Assembly: GCA_031283515.1 (NCBI GenBank)
Contig: JAITBS010000528.1
Coordinates: 1 to 6,586, forward strand
Direction: 5' to 3'
Source of the DNA: Planctomycetaceae bacterium
GTDB taxonomy: Bacteria; Planctomycetota; Planctomycetia; Pirellulales; Thermoguttaceae
DNA length: 6,586 nt
Shown in pieces: positions 1 through 5,858 of the stretch; position 1 is the stretch's first letter; each line of letters begins with the position of its first letter. Under the pieces are notes generated by a model, which had not been told where the DNA came from, searched no databases, and saw only the letters and a list, made by a program, of their open reading frames with translations. The position numbers were made by a program, and so were the translations under genes.

Positions 1-15
1 CGTTTCGCCGAAACG
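1..15. repeat. Short perfect palindrome (7-bp stem, 1-base centre)
   Basis: CGTTTCG and CGAAACG are perfect inverted repeats around a single C at position 8. The 12-mer CCGAAACGTTTT at 8-19 recurs exactly at 2422-2433 in the next spacer, so this is probably part of a dispersed repeat. The single-base centre is too tight for a good RNA hairpin loop, so it reads better as a DNA-level palindrome or repeat remnant. Confidence 0.5.
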
Positions 16-31
16 TTTTCACCCACCGTTG

Positions 32-49
32 GTCGGCGTACTCGCCGAC
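32..49. repeat. Inverted repeat, GC-rich hairpin
   Basis: GTCGGCG (32-38) and CGCCGAC (43-49) form a perfect 7-bp stem around the loop TACT, extendable by one G-T pair. No T-tract follows directly, so it is not a classical intrinsic terminator. It lies 17 bases after the palindrome at 1-15 and may belong to the same repeat cluster. Confidence 0.5.
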
Positions 50-150
50 TTGACCTTGTTGACGGACGGAAATGAAAAACCAACCGTGTACAACACCATA
101 ACAAAAACAACCGTTGCGACCGTAGGTTTATTGTATTGTATTATTTAAAA

Positions 151-187
151 CCTTTCGGCGAAAGGCCGCCTACCTACGGAATAGATA
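151..187 (+). repeat. Hairpin plus GCCTACCTAC-type 20-mer, copy 1
   Basis: A perfect palindrome, CCTTTCG-G-CGAAAGG (151-165), is followed two bases later by GCCTACCTACGGAATAGATA (168-187). At 2472-2505 a different hairpin is followed by the same 20-mer with two changes (consensus GCCTACCTACNGAATAGNTA). Conservation of the 20-mer next to non-homologous stems suggests one end of a dispersed repeat or a transposon terminus. The GAATAG core is shared with the MITE-like ends at 5868-5960. Confidence 0.55.
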
Positions 188-252
188 CTAAAATTTTCAC
201 GGAATAGTTGCAATATAAGATCTCAACTGAAATAGATATCCTAAAATTCTTC

Positions 253-280
253 TTGCAAAGTCGTAAAAATAGATTAAAAT
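253..280 (+). promoter_or_regulatory. Candidate sigma70-like promoter for the PAS-GAF-receiver gene
   Basis: TTGCAA (253-258, four of six matches to TTGACA) and TAAAAT (275-280, five of six matches to TATAAT) are separated by 16 bases. Transcription would start near 287, giving a 5' leader of roughly 78 bases before the ATG at 365. The surroundings are very AT-rich, so a chance match is possible. Planctomycete promoter consensus sequences are not well enough known to me to go further. Confidence 0.3.
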
Positions 281-364
281 AGATAAATTAACGGCGGTTT
301 TAATTTCAGCAGGTTACTCAAATAAAACAGGCTCAAAACCAAAGCCGAAAAAGGAATTAGTATT

Positions 365-2209
365 ATGTTGGAGCAAACTAAAAACGATAATAATAGAACA
401 GAAATCGGAAAAAAAAACAAAATATTGGTTGTTGGAACATCTTGGGATCAGTTCGGCGGAAGTTTTTTAGGAGATTCAAATTATTGGACTTACGAACTTT
501 GCGCCAATGTCGAAGGAGCTCTCTTTAAAATAGTGGACAGCAATTACAATGCTTTGTTGATTGAACAGGAATTTTTTCAAGGATTTTATGAACGAAGTCA
601 GTATTCCCAAGAGCGGAGTATTTTGGAAAATCTTCCTGCAGGTCTGGCTCTGGTGGATAACGATCAGCATATTCTTTGGTGTAACCGCCAATTTCGGGAA
701 TGGAGCAATCTCGAAGAGGATTTAATTGGTAAACGATTTTTTGTTCCGCTCGGACGTCCCGAAATGCGAGGTCCTGATTATTGTCCGTTCTCAAAAACAC
801 GTTTGACCGGCAAATCGTCTTCAACAGTTTTGGTTCAAAAAGAATCAGGGCGTTATCTCCAAATGAATACCGCACCGGTTTTGAATGAATACGGCAAACC
901 GGTGAATTTTGTTGTCGAATTACATGATGTTACCGAACAGACAATACGCGAAATCAAATGGTCACGGCTTCGGGAAGCCGGTAAGGAATTAGCAGATCTT
1001 TCAAAAGAAGATGTGCTTTCCCGCTCGCCTCAGGAACGAGTTAATATTCTTCGGGCAAAAATCGGTAACTTCGCTCAGGAAATTCTTAATTTCGCCTCCA
1101 TCGAAATCCGAACCATATCGGAAAAAGTTCCAAACCTTCTCGAACCATTGCTCGCCATCGGAATGACTGAAGAAGCAAAAAAACGAACTCTTTATGTTAA
1201 TCAGGAAGGGAATGGAATAACCGGTTGGGTTGCTTTTCATGCCCGAAGTTACAAAATGGACGATTCGCGGGAAGACCCGTTCTTCATCGAAGGAATCCCC
1301 GGCGCACGCAGTTCGATTACGGTTCCGCTTCTTTACCGCAGCAAAGTAATCGGAACATTCAACGTCGAAAGTCAAAAAACAAAAGCCTTCGATGATAATG
1401 ATCTTCGTCTTTTAGAATCATTTGCCAAAGATGTTGCGCAAGCAATTCATACGCTTGATCTTTTTTCGTTTGAACAAAAAGATTCTGCCTACCGCAGTAT
1501 TGAAAAGGTTTATGGAATGGCCGTCGGACCCATCAACCAGATTTTGAACGAAACCGCACGACTCCAAATGAGTGAACTAGGTAAACACGAAGAACTGTTC
1601 TCAACTTTGGGACGGATACGTCAATTGACTCGTGATGTTCAGGCGGCGTTTCAGGGATTTGTTGCAAAGATTGCCGTCGATTTACCGCAAGAGATTTCCG
1701 CAACGGATTGCAGTAAATACACAATGCTGCGGAATAAACGTATTTTAATGGTTGACGCTGACGAATCAATTGGTCGGGAACTGAGCCGGATGTTGTTTTA
1801 CTACGGCTGCACTGTCGAAACAGCGTCAACCGGTGAAAGTGCTTTGAAAATGCTGGAAACAACAAAGTATGATATTTTTATGAGTGATATAAAATTGCCG
1901 GACATGTCGGCATTCTTATTTTTCAAACGGGTTCGTTGTGCTTATTGCAAGCAGCACAACAGGAAACCGAATGACTTTGCTTGTGAACCTCCCACAGAAG
2001 ACCCGCGTTGTCCCAAAGATGAAGTTCCGTTTATTCCGTTTATTTACATGCGTGCTTTTGGTTATGACAGCGGTCATGTAACCATACGTGCCGCCGAAGC
2101 CGGTTTGCCAAAACCCATTTTCAAACCGTTTATCCTTACACAACTACTTGATATACTCAAATTGGTTATTACCAAATCGTACCGTGAAAATAAACCGGAT
2201 AATAAATAA
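365..2209 (+). CDS. PAS-GAF-helical-receiver signalling protein (no kinase domain)
   Basis: This 614-residue protein is probably a cytoplasmic signalling or regulatory protein. Residues 84-194 are a PAS domain (LPAGLALVD, ILWCN, ending in VVELHDVTEQ). Residues 205-368 are a GAF domain (EGNGITGWVA, GARSSITVPL, IGTFNVES). Residues 369-437 are helical and sit where a HisKA domain would be, but show no H-box histidine, and no HATPase domain follows, so kinase activity is unlikely. Residues 458-603 form a receiver domain with phospho-acceptor candidate D508 and K587. The acidic pair is reduced to D464-A465, and the switch Thr/Ser is R563. A four-cysteine insertion (C525, C528, C540, C549) interrupts the receiver. 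Residues 18-72 are unassigned. The architecture matches a planctomycete family I recall, whose ligand and output are unknown to me. The start is supported by AAGGAA at 351-356, eight bases before the ATG. Confidence 0.85.
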   Translation: MLEQTKNDNNRTEIGKKNKILVVGTSWDQFGGSFLGDSNYWTYELCANVEGALFKIVDSNYNALLIEQEFFQGFYERSQYSQERSILENLPAGLALVDNDQHILWCNRQFREWSNLEEDLIGKRFFVPLGRPEMRGPDYCPFSKTRLTGKSSSTVLVQKESGRYLQMNTAPVLNEYGKPVNFVVELHDVTEQTIREIKWSRLREAGKELADLSKEDVLSRSPQERVNILRAKIGNFAQEILNFASIEIRTISEKVPNLLEPLLAIGMTEEAKKRTLYVNQEGNGITGWVAFHARSYKMDDSREDPFFIEGIPGARSSITVPLLYRSKVIGTFNVESQKTKAFDDNDLRLLESFAKDVAQAIHTLDLFSFEQKDSAYRSIEKVYGMAVGPINQILNETARLQMSELGKHEELFSTLGRIRQLTRDVQAAFQGFVAKIAVDLPQEISATDCSKYTMLRNKRILMVDADESIGRELSRMLFYYGCTVETASTGESALKMLETTKYDIFMSDIKLPDMSAFLFFKRVRCAYCKQHNRKPNDFACEPPTEDPRCPKDEVPFIPFIYMRAFGYDSGHVTIRAAEAGLPKPIFKPFILTQLLDILKLVITKSYRENKPDNK

Positions 2210-2226
2210 ATGTTGCAACACACAAT

Positions 2227-2468
2227 ATTCAGTGGAGAGTGGAGAGTGCCGCAGTGCAGTTTATTACCAAAACAATATTACTCCGCTAAACAACCTCATT
2301 ATCTCATTATTAAAATGAGCAATGAATGATAACAAAATATTTACAAGAAATAATTTAATGAGGTATTGAGATTTGTGTGTATTCTATGGACTACTGAGGT
2401 TGTTTGCAGCCATCTTATTTACCGAAACGTTTTGAATCTGTATGCGGACTCTTCACTTTCCACTTTCC
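2227..2468. repeat. Inverted pair of heptamer (7-base) repeat arrays
   Basis: The left arm has three consecutive 7-base units ending in AGT (2227-2233, 2234-2240 and 2241-2247, the last two both GGAGAGT). The right arm has three consecutive 7-base units beginning with ACT (2448-2454, 2455-2461 and 2462-2468, the last two both ACTTTCC). As reverse complements, the arms match at six of seven positions per unit for the paired GGAGAGT/ACTTTCC units. The same rule, NNNNAGT on the left and ACTNNNN on the right, governs the much longer array at 4158-4310, so the two loci appear to be one family. Confidence 0.65.
2288..2405. repeat. Nested inverted repeat with alternative pairings
   Basis: AAACAACCTCA (2288-2298) is perfectly complementary to TGAGGTTGTTT (2395-2405), an 11-bp stem enclosing 96 bases. 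Within it, CCTCATTA (2294-2301) is also a perfect complement of TAATGAGG (2356-2363), which competes for the same bases. CTCATT (2303-2308) pairs with AATGAG (2314-2319) in a small hairpin. This could be a repeat-element interior or a structured RNA. The region is AT-rich, so some stems may be chance. Confidence 0.45.
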
Positions 2469-2471
2469 TCT

Positions 2472-2505
2472 AACCGCTCTCGGTTGCCTACCTACTGAAT
2501 AGTTA
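2472..2505 (+). repeat. Hairpin plus GCCTACCTAC-type 20-mer, copy 2
   Basis: AACCG (2472-2476) and CGGTT (2481-2485) form a 5-bp stem around CTCT, followed directly by GCCTACCTACTGAATAGTTA (2486-2505). This 20-mer differs from the copy at 168-187 at two positions. Its last 14 bases (2492-2505) are the exact reverse complement of 5869-5882, the left end of the MITE-like element after gltX. It therefore looks like a solo or decayed terminus of the same mobile-repeat family. Confidence 0.6.
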
Positions 2506-2540
2506 TTATTTTACACTTCAATAAAAAAATGTCCCCTCTT

Positions 2541-2567
2541 TTGGTAATGCTTTTCAATGAGTATAAT
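2541..2567 (+). promoter_or_regulatory. Candidate promoter for the Gfo/Idh/MocA gene
   Basis: TATAAT at 2562-2567 is a perfect match to the bacterial -10 consensus. The best -35 partner is weak: TTGGTA at 2541-2546 with 15-base spacing, or TTTTGG at 2539-2544 with 17. Transcription would start near 2574, leaving a leader of about 50 bases before the ATG at 2626. The position immediately after the repeat cluster is sensible for a gene transcribed independently of its upstream neighbour. Confidence 0.35.
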
Positions 2568-2615
2568 AATCCGTGTTTAGTTCGTTCTGTCAAGATATTT
2601 CCTATAACTTTTATT

Positions 2616-2619
2616 GAGG
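2616..2619 (+). promoter_or_regulatory. Ribosome binding site deciding the oxidoreductase start
   Basis: GAGG lies six bases upstream of the ATG at 2626. An in-frame TTG at 2614 overlaps this site, so using it would place the start on top of the ribosome binding site. The ATG also puts the twin-arginine motif at residues 5-11, the usual place for a Tat signal. Confidence 0.6.
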
Positions 2620-2625
2620 TTTTTT

Positions 2626-4158
2626 ATGACAAAAATTACAAGACGGCGGTTTCTGGAAGATTCGCTTTGTGCGTCATTTGCGGCAAGTGTTGCGGCGGCG
2701 GCTTTTTCCAGTGCAGTAACAGAAAACGTATCGGCTCAGAATGCGGTTAGTCCCAATGAACAATTGGGTATCGCTATTGTCGGTGCCGGTTCACGCGGCG
2801 GTGATCATATCGGTTTTTTCTCAAAGGATAAACGGACAAAAATCCTGTTCCTTTGCGATCCCGATGCCGCTCAAGCTGAAAAAAAATGTACGCAAATCGA
2901 AAAGAATACCGGTTACAAACCGCAAGCAATTGACGATTTCCGCAAAATTTTAGAGAATAAATCAGTTGACGCCGTAACTTGCGCAGCAACAAATCATTGG
3001 CATACGTTAACCGCTGTTTGGGCGTTACAGGCAGGCAAACATTGTTACATTGAAAAACCGCTTACCTATAATATTCATGAAGGGAAAGCGATTGTTGCCG
3101 CTGCCAAAAAATATGGTCTCGTTGTTCAAACCGGAACACAATGCCGTTCACAAGTCAATGTGATCAATGCAGTCCGGTTTATTCGCGAAGGCGGAATCGG
3201 TGAAGTAAAATTCGCTCGCGGACTCTGTTACAAACGCCGAAAAGCCATCGGACCGCTTGGTGAATACAATGTTCCCAACGGAATTGATTACGATCTCTGG
3301 AGCGGACCTGCACAAATTAAACCTGTAACACGTCCGCGTTTTCACTATGATTGGCATTGGCAACGTTATTACGGTAACGGCGATCTCGGCAACCAAGGAC
3401 CTCACCAAACCGATATTGCCCGATGGTTTCTTGATGTGAATCAATTTCCGCAATCGGTCATTTCTTATGGTGGACGACTGGGTTATGATGTTGAAAAGGG
3501 CGAGGATTATGTGGATGCCGGCGATGTTGCCAATACGGAAGTTTCGATTTATGATTACGGTGATAAGTGTTTAGTTTTTGAAACGCGCGGTCTGGAAACT
3601 CCCAATATGAATATTCCGGTTGGTGAAAATCTTGGGACACAGGTTGGAGTTATTGCTTATGGAACAAAAGGTTACGTTATTCAAGGTTCTGCCAAAAATC
3701 AATCTTATTCGGTGTCTTACGCTTACGATCTCGAAGGAAAACAAATTCGGGAGTTCACCGGTAACGGCGATCATTACGGTAATTTTGTTGAAGCGATTCT
3801 GGAACGAAATCCGTCATTGGCTCATGCCGACGCTCGTTGCGGCGCACTTTCAGCGGCGGTTAGTCATCTCGGTAATACGTCCTATTATCTTGGTGAAAAA
3901 AACAAAGTCTCTGTTGATGATCTGAAAGAATCTCTCAAGTCTGTCAAGTCGCTCGATGATAACGAAGCCACTCTTGCACGAACTGTACAACATTTGGAAA
4001 AAGTCGGTGTCAATTTGAAAAAAACACCGCTTTCATTGGGACCGTTGTTAAAAATTGATGTTGAAAACGAAGTATTCATCGACAACACCGAAGCAAACGC
4101 CTTAACAACACGTGATTATCGTGCGCCGTATGTTGTTCCCAAACCCGAAGAAGTATGA
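2626..4158 (+). CDS. Tat-exported Gfo/Idh/MocA family oxidoreductase
   Basis: This 510-residue protein belongs to the NAD(P)-dependent glucose-fructose oxidoreductase/inositol dehydrogenase/MocA family. The N-terminus carries a twin-arginine signal, TRRRFLE (residues 5-11), then an alanine-rich hydrophobic stretch and a likely cleavage site VSA|QN after residue 37. The mature enzyme would be exported folded with its cofactor. The Rossmann domain begins at about residue 46 with the nucleotide-binding loop GAGSRG (53-58). EKP (143-145) holds the family's catalytic lysine, K144. Residues 250-263 (GNGDLGNQGPHQTD) include H260 and D263, placed as in the family's HxxD active-site motif. Relatives usually oxidise or epimerise sugars, sugar acids or cyclitols; the substrate cannot be read from this sequence. 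Planctomycetes carry many such Tat-exported paralogues. The gene has its own candidate promoter, and the next gene starts 152 bases after the stop codon, so an operon with gltX is doubtful. Confidence 0.92.
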   Translation: MTKITRRRFLEDSLCASFAASVAAAAFSSAVTENVSAQNAVSPNEQLGIAIVGAGSRGGDHIGFFSKDKRTKILFLCDPDAAQAEKKCTQIEKNTGYKPQAIDDFRKILENKSVDAVTCAATNHWHTLTAVWALQAGKHCYIEKPLTYNIHEGKAIVAAAKKYGLVVQTGTQCRSQVNVINAVRFIREGGIGEVKFARGLCYKRRKAIGPLGEYNVPNGIDYDLWSGPAQIKPVTRPRFHYDWHWQRYYGNGDLGNQGPHQTDIARWFLDVNQFPQSVISYGGRLGYDVEKGEDYVDAGDVANTEVSIYDYGDKCLVFETRGLETPNMNIPVGENLGTQVGVIAYGTKGYVIQGSAKNQSYSVSYAYDLEGKQIREFTGNGDHYGNFVEAILERNPSLAHADARCGALSAAVSHLGNTSYYLGEKNKVSVDDLKESLKSVKSLDDNEATLARTVQHLEKVGVNLKKTPLSLGPLLKIDVENEVFIDNTEANALTTRDYRAPYVVPKPEEV

Positions 4159-4310
4159 ATTAGTTAATAGTTGAGAGTGAATAGTGAATAGTGTCGCATG
4201 TGGAATTCTACCGTAATGGTAATAATACTGTTCACTATTCACTACTAACTGTTCACTACAAACTACAAACTACAAACTACAAACTATTCACTACTAACTA
4301 TTAACTACAA
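4158..4310. repeat. Inverted heptamer array filling the whole spacer before gltX
   Basis: The spacer is built of 7-base units. Five consecutive units of form NNNNAGT occupy 4158-4192, and twelve consecutive units of form ACTNNNN occupy 4227-4310, including four identical ACTACAA units at 4255-4282. The two arrays are in inverted orientation around a 34-base centre (4193-4226). TAGTTAATAGTT (4161-4172) pairs perfectly with 4296-4307. AGTGAATAGTG (4183-4193) pairs perfectly with 4233-4243. TACC/GGTA (4209-4212, 4218-4221) can form a small apical stem. The array begins at the last base of the upstream stop codon and ends on the A of the gltX ATG. It resembles in principle the heptanucleotide short tandem repeats known from heterocystous cyanobacteria, but the units differ. 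Confidence 0.85.
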
Positions 4311-5857
4311 TGGTGCGTACGCGTTTTGCGCCGAGTCCTACGGGTTATCTTCATATTGGCGGAGTCCGAACAGCGTTATTCTGTTGGCTTTTTGCACGGA
4401 AACACGGTGGACAATTCATTTTACGCATTGACGACACCGATAAGGAACGTAATGTCGAAGAAGCGTTACAACCAATTCTGGATGGATTGCATTGGCTTGG
4501 AATTGATTGGGATGAAGGACCTGGAGTTGGCGGTTCTCATGCGCCGTATTACCAATCTCAGCGTTCAGAACACTATCAGGCGGCGGTTGATGAATTGATT
4601 CGGCGTGGTTACGCTTATCGGGACTTTGCCAAACCGGAAGAAATTCAGGCGGAACGTGAAACTGCTATTGCCGAAAAAAAAACGTTTACGTACAGCCGTC
4701 GATGGATGGCTGAAACGGAAATAGATGTTCGCCGATTTGAATCGGAAGGTCGGCAAGGTGTTATTCGGCTTAAAATGCCGCGTGAAGGTCAACTGATTAT
4801 CAATGATTTGATTCGCGGTAACGTTGCTTTTGATTGGGCAACCGAACAAGATCATGTGATTCAGCGTGCGGATGGTTCATTCATTTATCATTTGGCTAAT
4901 GTTGTTGACGATCAGGATTTTGAAATTTCGCACGTTATTCGTGCGGAAGAACATTTATCCAATACACCGCGTCAGATATTTATGATTCAATCGTTGGGTT
5001 ATCGGTTACCGAAATACGCTCATTTGCCGTTTGTTGCGGAACCGGGAAGTAAAACCAAACTCAGTAAACGAAAATTGGACAAATATCTTAAAAATAAAGA
5101 CTTCGCCAAACTGGTTCAACATGGCAAATTGATTGCGGATCGAATTGGTCTTGAAACGACAACGGATGGATTTAATCCGGTGATTGTTGATTTTTATCAA
5201 AAGGTTGGTTATTTACCGGAAGCGATTGTCAATTACATGGCGTTGGTTGGTTGGGCACTTGATGATAAAACCGAATTTTTTAACTTGCAAGATTTAATTG
5301 TTCATTTTTCTTTGGATGGAGTTACCAAAGGAGCGGCATCGTTTGATCCGCAAAAACTTTTTTCGTTTCAGGAAAAACACATGCTGACCAAATCGGCGGA
5401 GGAAAAGGCGATACTTTGTGTACCGTTTCTTGAGAGAGCCGGTTTGCATATTCAGCATTCACCGTTTCCGGATTTTTTTGTTCCGCTTATTCGGGCAGCC
5501 GGTGATCGTATCAAGGTTGCCGGAGACATTTTGGATTTTTCTGATTTCTTTTTACCCGACAATGAATTTCCTTATGACGAAGCGGTGTTTACGAAACGTA
5601 TTTCCGAACCGCCGGAAGCCAAACCGCTTTTGCATGAATTTCGTGACGAATTGGCAACACAACATCCATTCGACAGTGCTTCACTGGAACAATTGATGCA
5701 ACAGTTTATGGACAAAAAACAGATTAAAGCCGGACAAATTATTCATGCGTTACGTGTTGCCGTAACAGGAAAAAGTGTCGGTCTTGGAATGTTCGAAACG
5801 CTTGAAATTCTAGGCAAAGAACGCGTTCTCAAACGGCTTGACCGATTAAAATTTTGA
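4310..5857 (+). CDS. gltX: Glutamyl-tRNA synthetase
   Basis: This class I aminoacyl-tRNA synthetase charges tRNA with glutamate in the cytoplasm. The Rossmann catalytic domain starts with RFAPSPTGYLHIGG (residues 5-18), containing the HIGH-type motif. RIDDTD (39-44) corresponds to the usual RIEDTD. The KMSKS-type motif is KLSKR (250-254). The zinc-binding cysteines of the E. coli enzyme are absent: YRDFAKPEE replaces the usual YRCYCTPEE-like stretch. An insertion of roughly 33 residues (about 256-290) separates KLSKR from the normally adjacent DFYQKVGYLPEA block (294-305). It explains the length of 515 against about 470 for typical bacterial enzymes, and I recall it from planctomycetes. The C-terminal third is the helical anticodon-binding region. 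The ATG at 4310 gives the expected N-terminus, but no Shine-Dalgarno sequence precedes it, because the heptamer array runs right up to the start. Whether the enzyme also charges tRNA-Gln cannot be judged. Confidence 0.96.
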   Translation: MVRTRFAPSPTGYLHIGGVRTALFCWLFARKHGGQFILRIDDTDKERNVEEALQPILDGLHWLGIDWDEGPGVGGSHAPYYQSQRSEHYQAAVDELIRRGYAYRDFAKPEEIQAERETAIAEKKTFTYSRRWMAETEIDVRRFESEGRQGVIRLKMPREGQLIINDLIRGNVAFDWATEQDHVIQRADGSFIYHLANVVDDQDFEISHVIRAEEHLSNTPRQIFMIQSLGYRLPKYAHLPFVAEPGSKTKLSKRKLDKYLKNKDFAKLVQHGKLIADRIGLETTTDGFNPVIVDFYQKVGYLPEAIVNYMALVGWALDDKTEFFNLQDLIVHFSLDGVTKGAASFDPQKLFSFQEKHMLTKSAEEKAILCVPFLERAGLHIQHSPFPDFFVPLIRAAGDRIKVAGDILDFSDFFLPDNEFPYDEAVFTKRISEPPEAKPLLHEFRDELATQHPFDSASLEQLMQQFMDKKQIKAGQIIHALRVAVTGKSVGLGMFETLEILGKERVLKRLDRLKF

Positions 5858-5858
5858 T

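Larger units (their letters stand above)
1..364. other. Gene-free region upstream of the PAS-GAF-receiver gene
   Basis: No recognisable gene was found in these 364 bases. Two plus-strand frames are open from the window edge, one stopping at 73-75 and one at 146-148, but both tails are too short to assign. The first 50 bases are GC-rich and palindromic. The stretch from about 180 to 290 is AT-rich and repeats GAATAG- or ATAGAT-like words (178-187, 201-208, and around 230, 270 and 280). The last part probably holds the promoter and ribosome binding site of the gene starting at 365. The region could be the 3' end of an upstream gene plus a repeat-rich spacer, but I cannot tell where such a gene would end. 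Confidence 0.6.
2210..2625. other. Gene-free 416-base spacer rich in inverted repeats
   Basis: No credible gene lies between the stop codon at 2207-2209 and the ATG at 2626. The spacer is layered. A 10-bp palindrome TGTTGCAACA lies at 2211-2220. Heptamer units on the left (2227-2247) are mirrored on the right (2448-2468). A nested perfect 11-bp inverted repeat (2288-2298 with 2395-2405) encloses further short stems. The 12-mer shared with position 8 is at 2422-2433, and the hairpin plus 20-mer copy 2 is at 2472-2505. A candidate promoter for the downstream oxidoreductase gene follows. TATTCAGT at 2226-2233 and ACTGAATA at 2494-2501 are inverted and resemble the ends of the MITE-like element at 5868-5960, so most of the spacer may be one decayed element. 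Confidence 0.6.

Noticed and set aside
50..64. TTGACC and TTGACG as -35 boxes
   Set aside because: No acceptable -10 lies 15-19 bases downstream, and the distance to the first gene is about 300 bases.
1..148. Plus-strand open frames running in from the window edge (stops at 73-75 and 146-148), and an antisense open stretch over 1-128
   Set aside because: Each is under 50 residues, matches no family I recognise and has no supporting start. They compete with each other over a palindromic stretch, so none can be called a gene tail.
2211..2220. Palindrome TGTTGCAACA just after the first stop codon as a terminator
   Set aside because: There is no loop and no T-tract, so it does not fit an intrinsic terminator.
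2614..2625. TTG at 2614 as start of the oxidoreductase
   Set aside because: It overlaps the GAGG ribosome binding site, and the ATG at 2626 is better spaced and gives a normal Tat signal position.
2529..2750. Small plus-strand open frame overlapping the oxidoreductase start, and several antisense open frames inside the large genes
   Set aside because: They overlap well-supported genes in other frames, have no recognisable domains and lack convincing ribosome binding sites.
4255..4282. CRISPR-like array from the repeated ACTACAA units
   Set aside because: The units are 7 bases and contiguous, without spacers, and no cas genes are nearby. It is a short tandem repeat.
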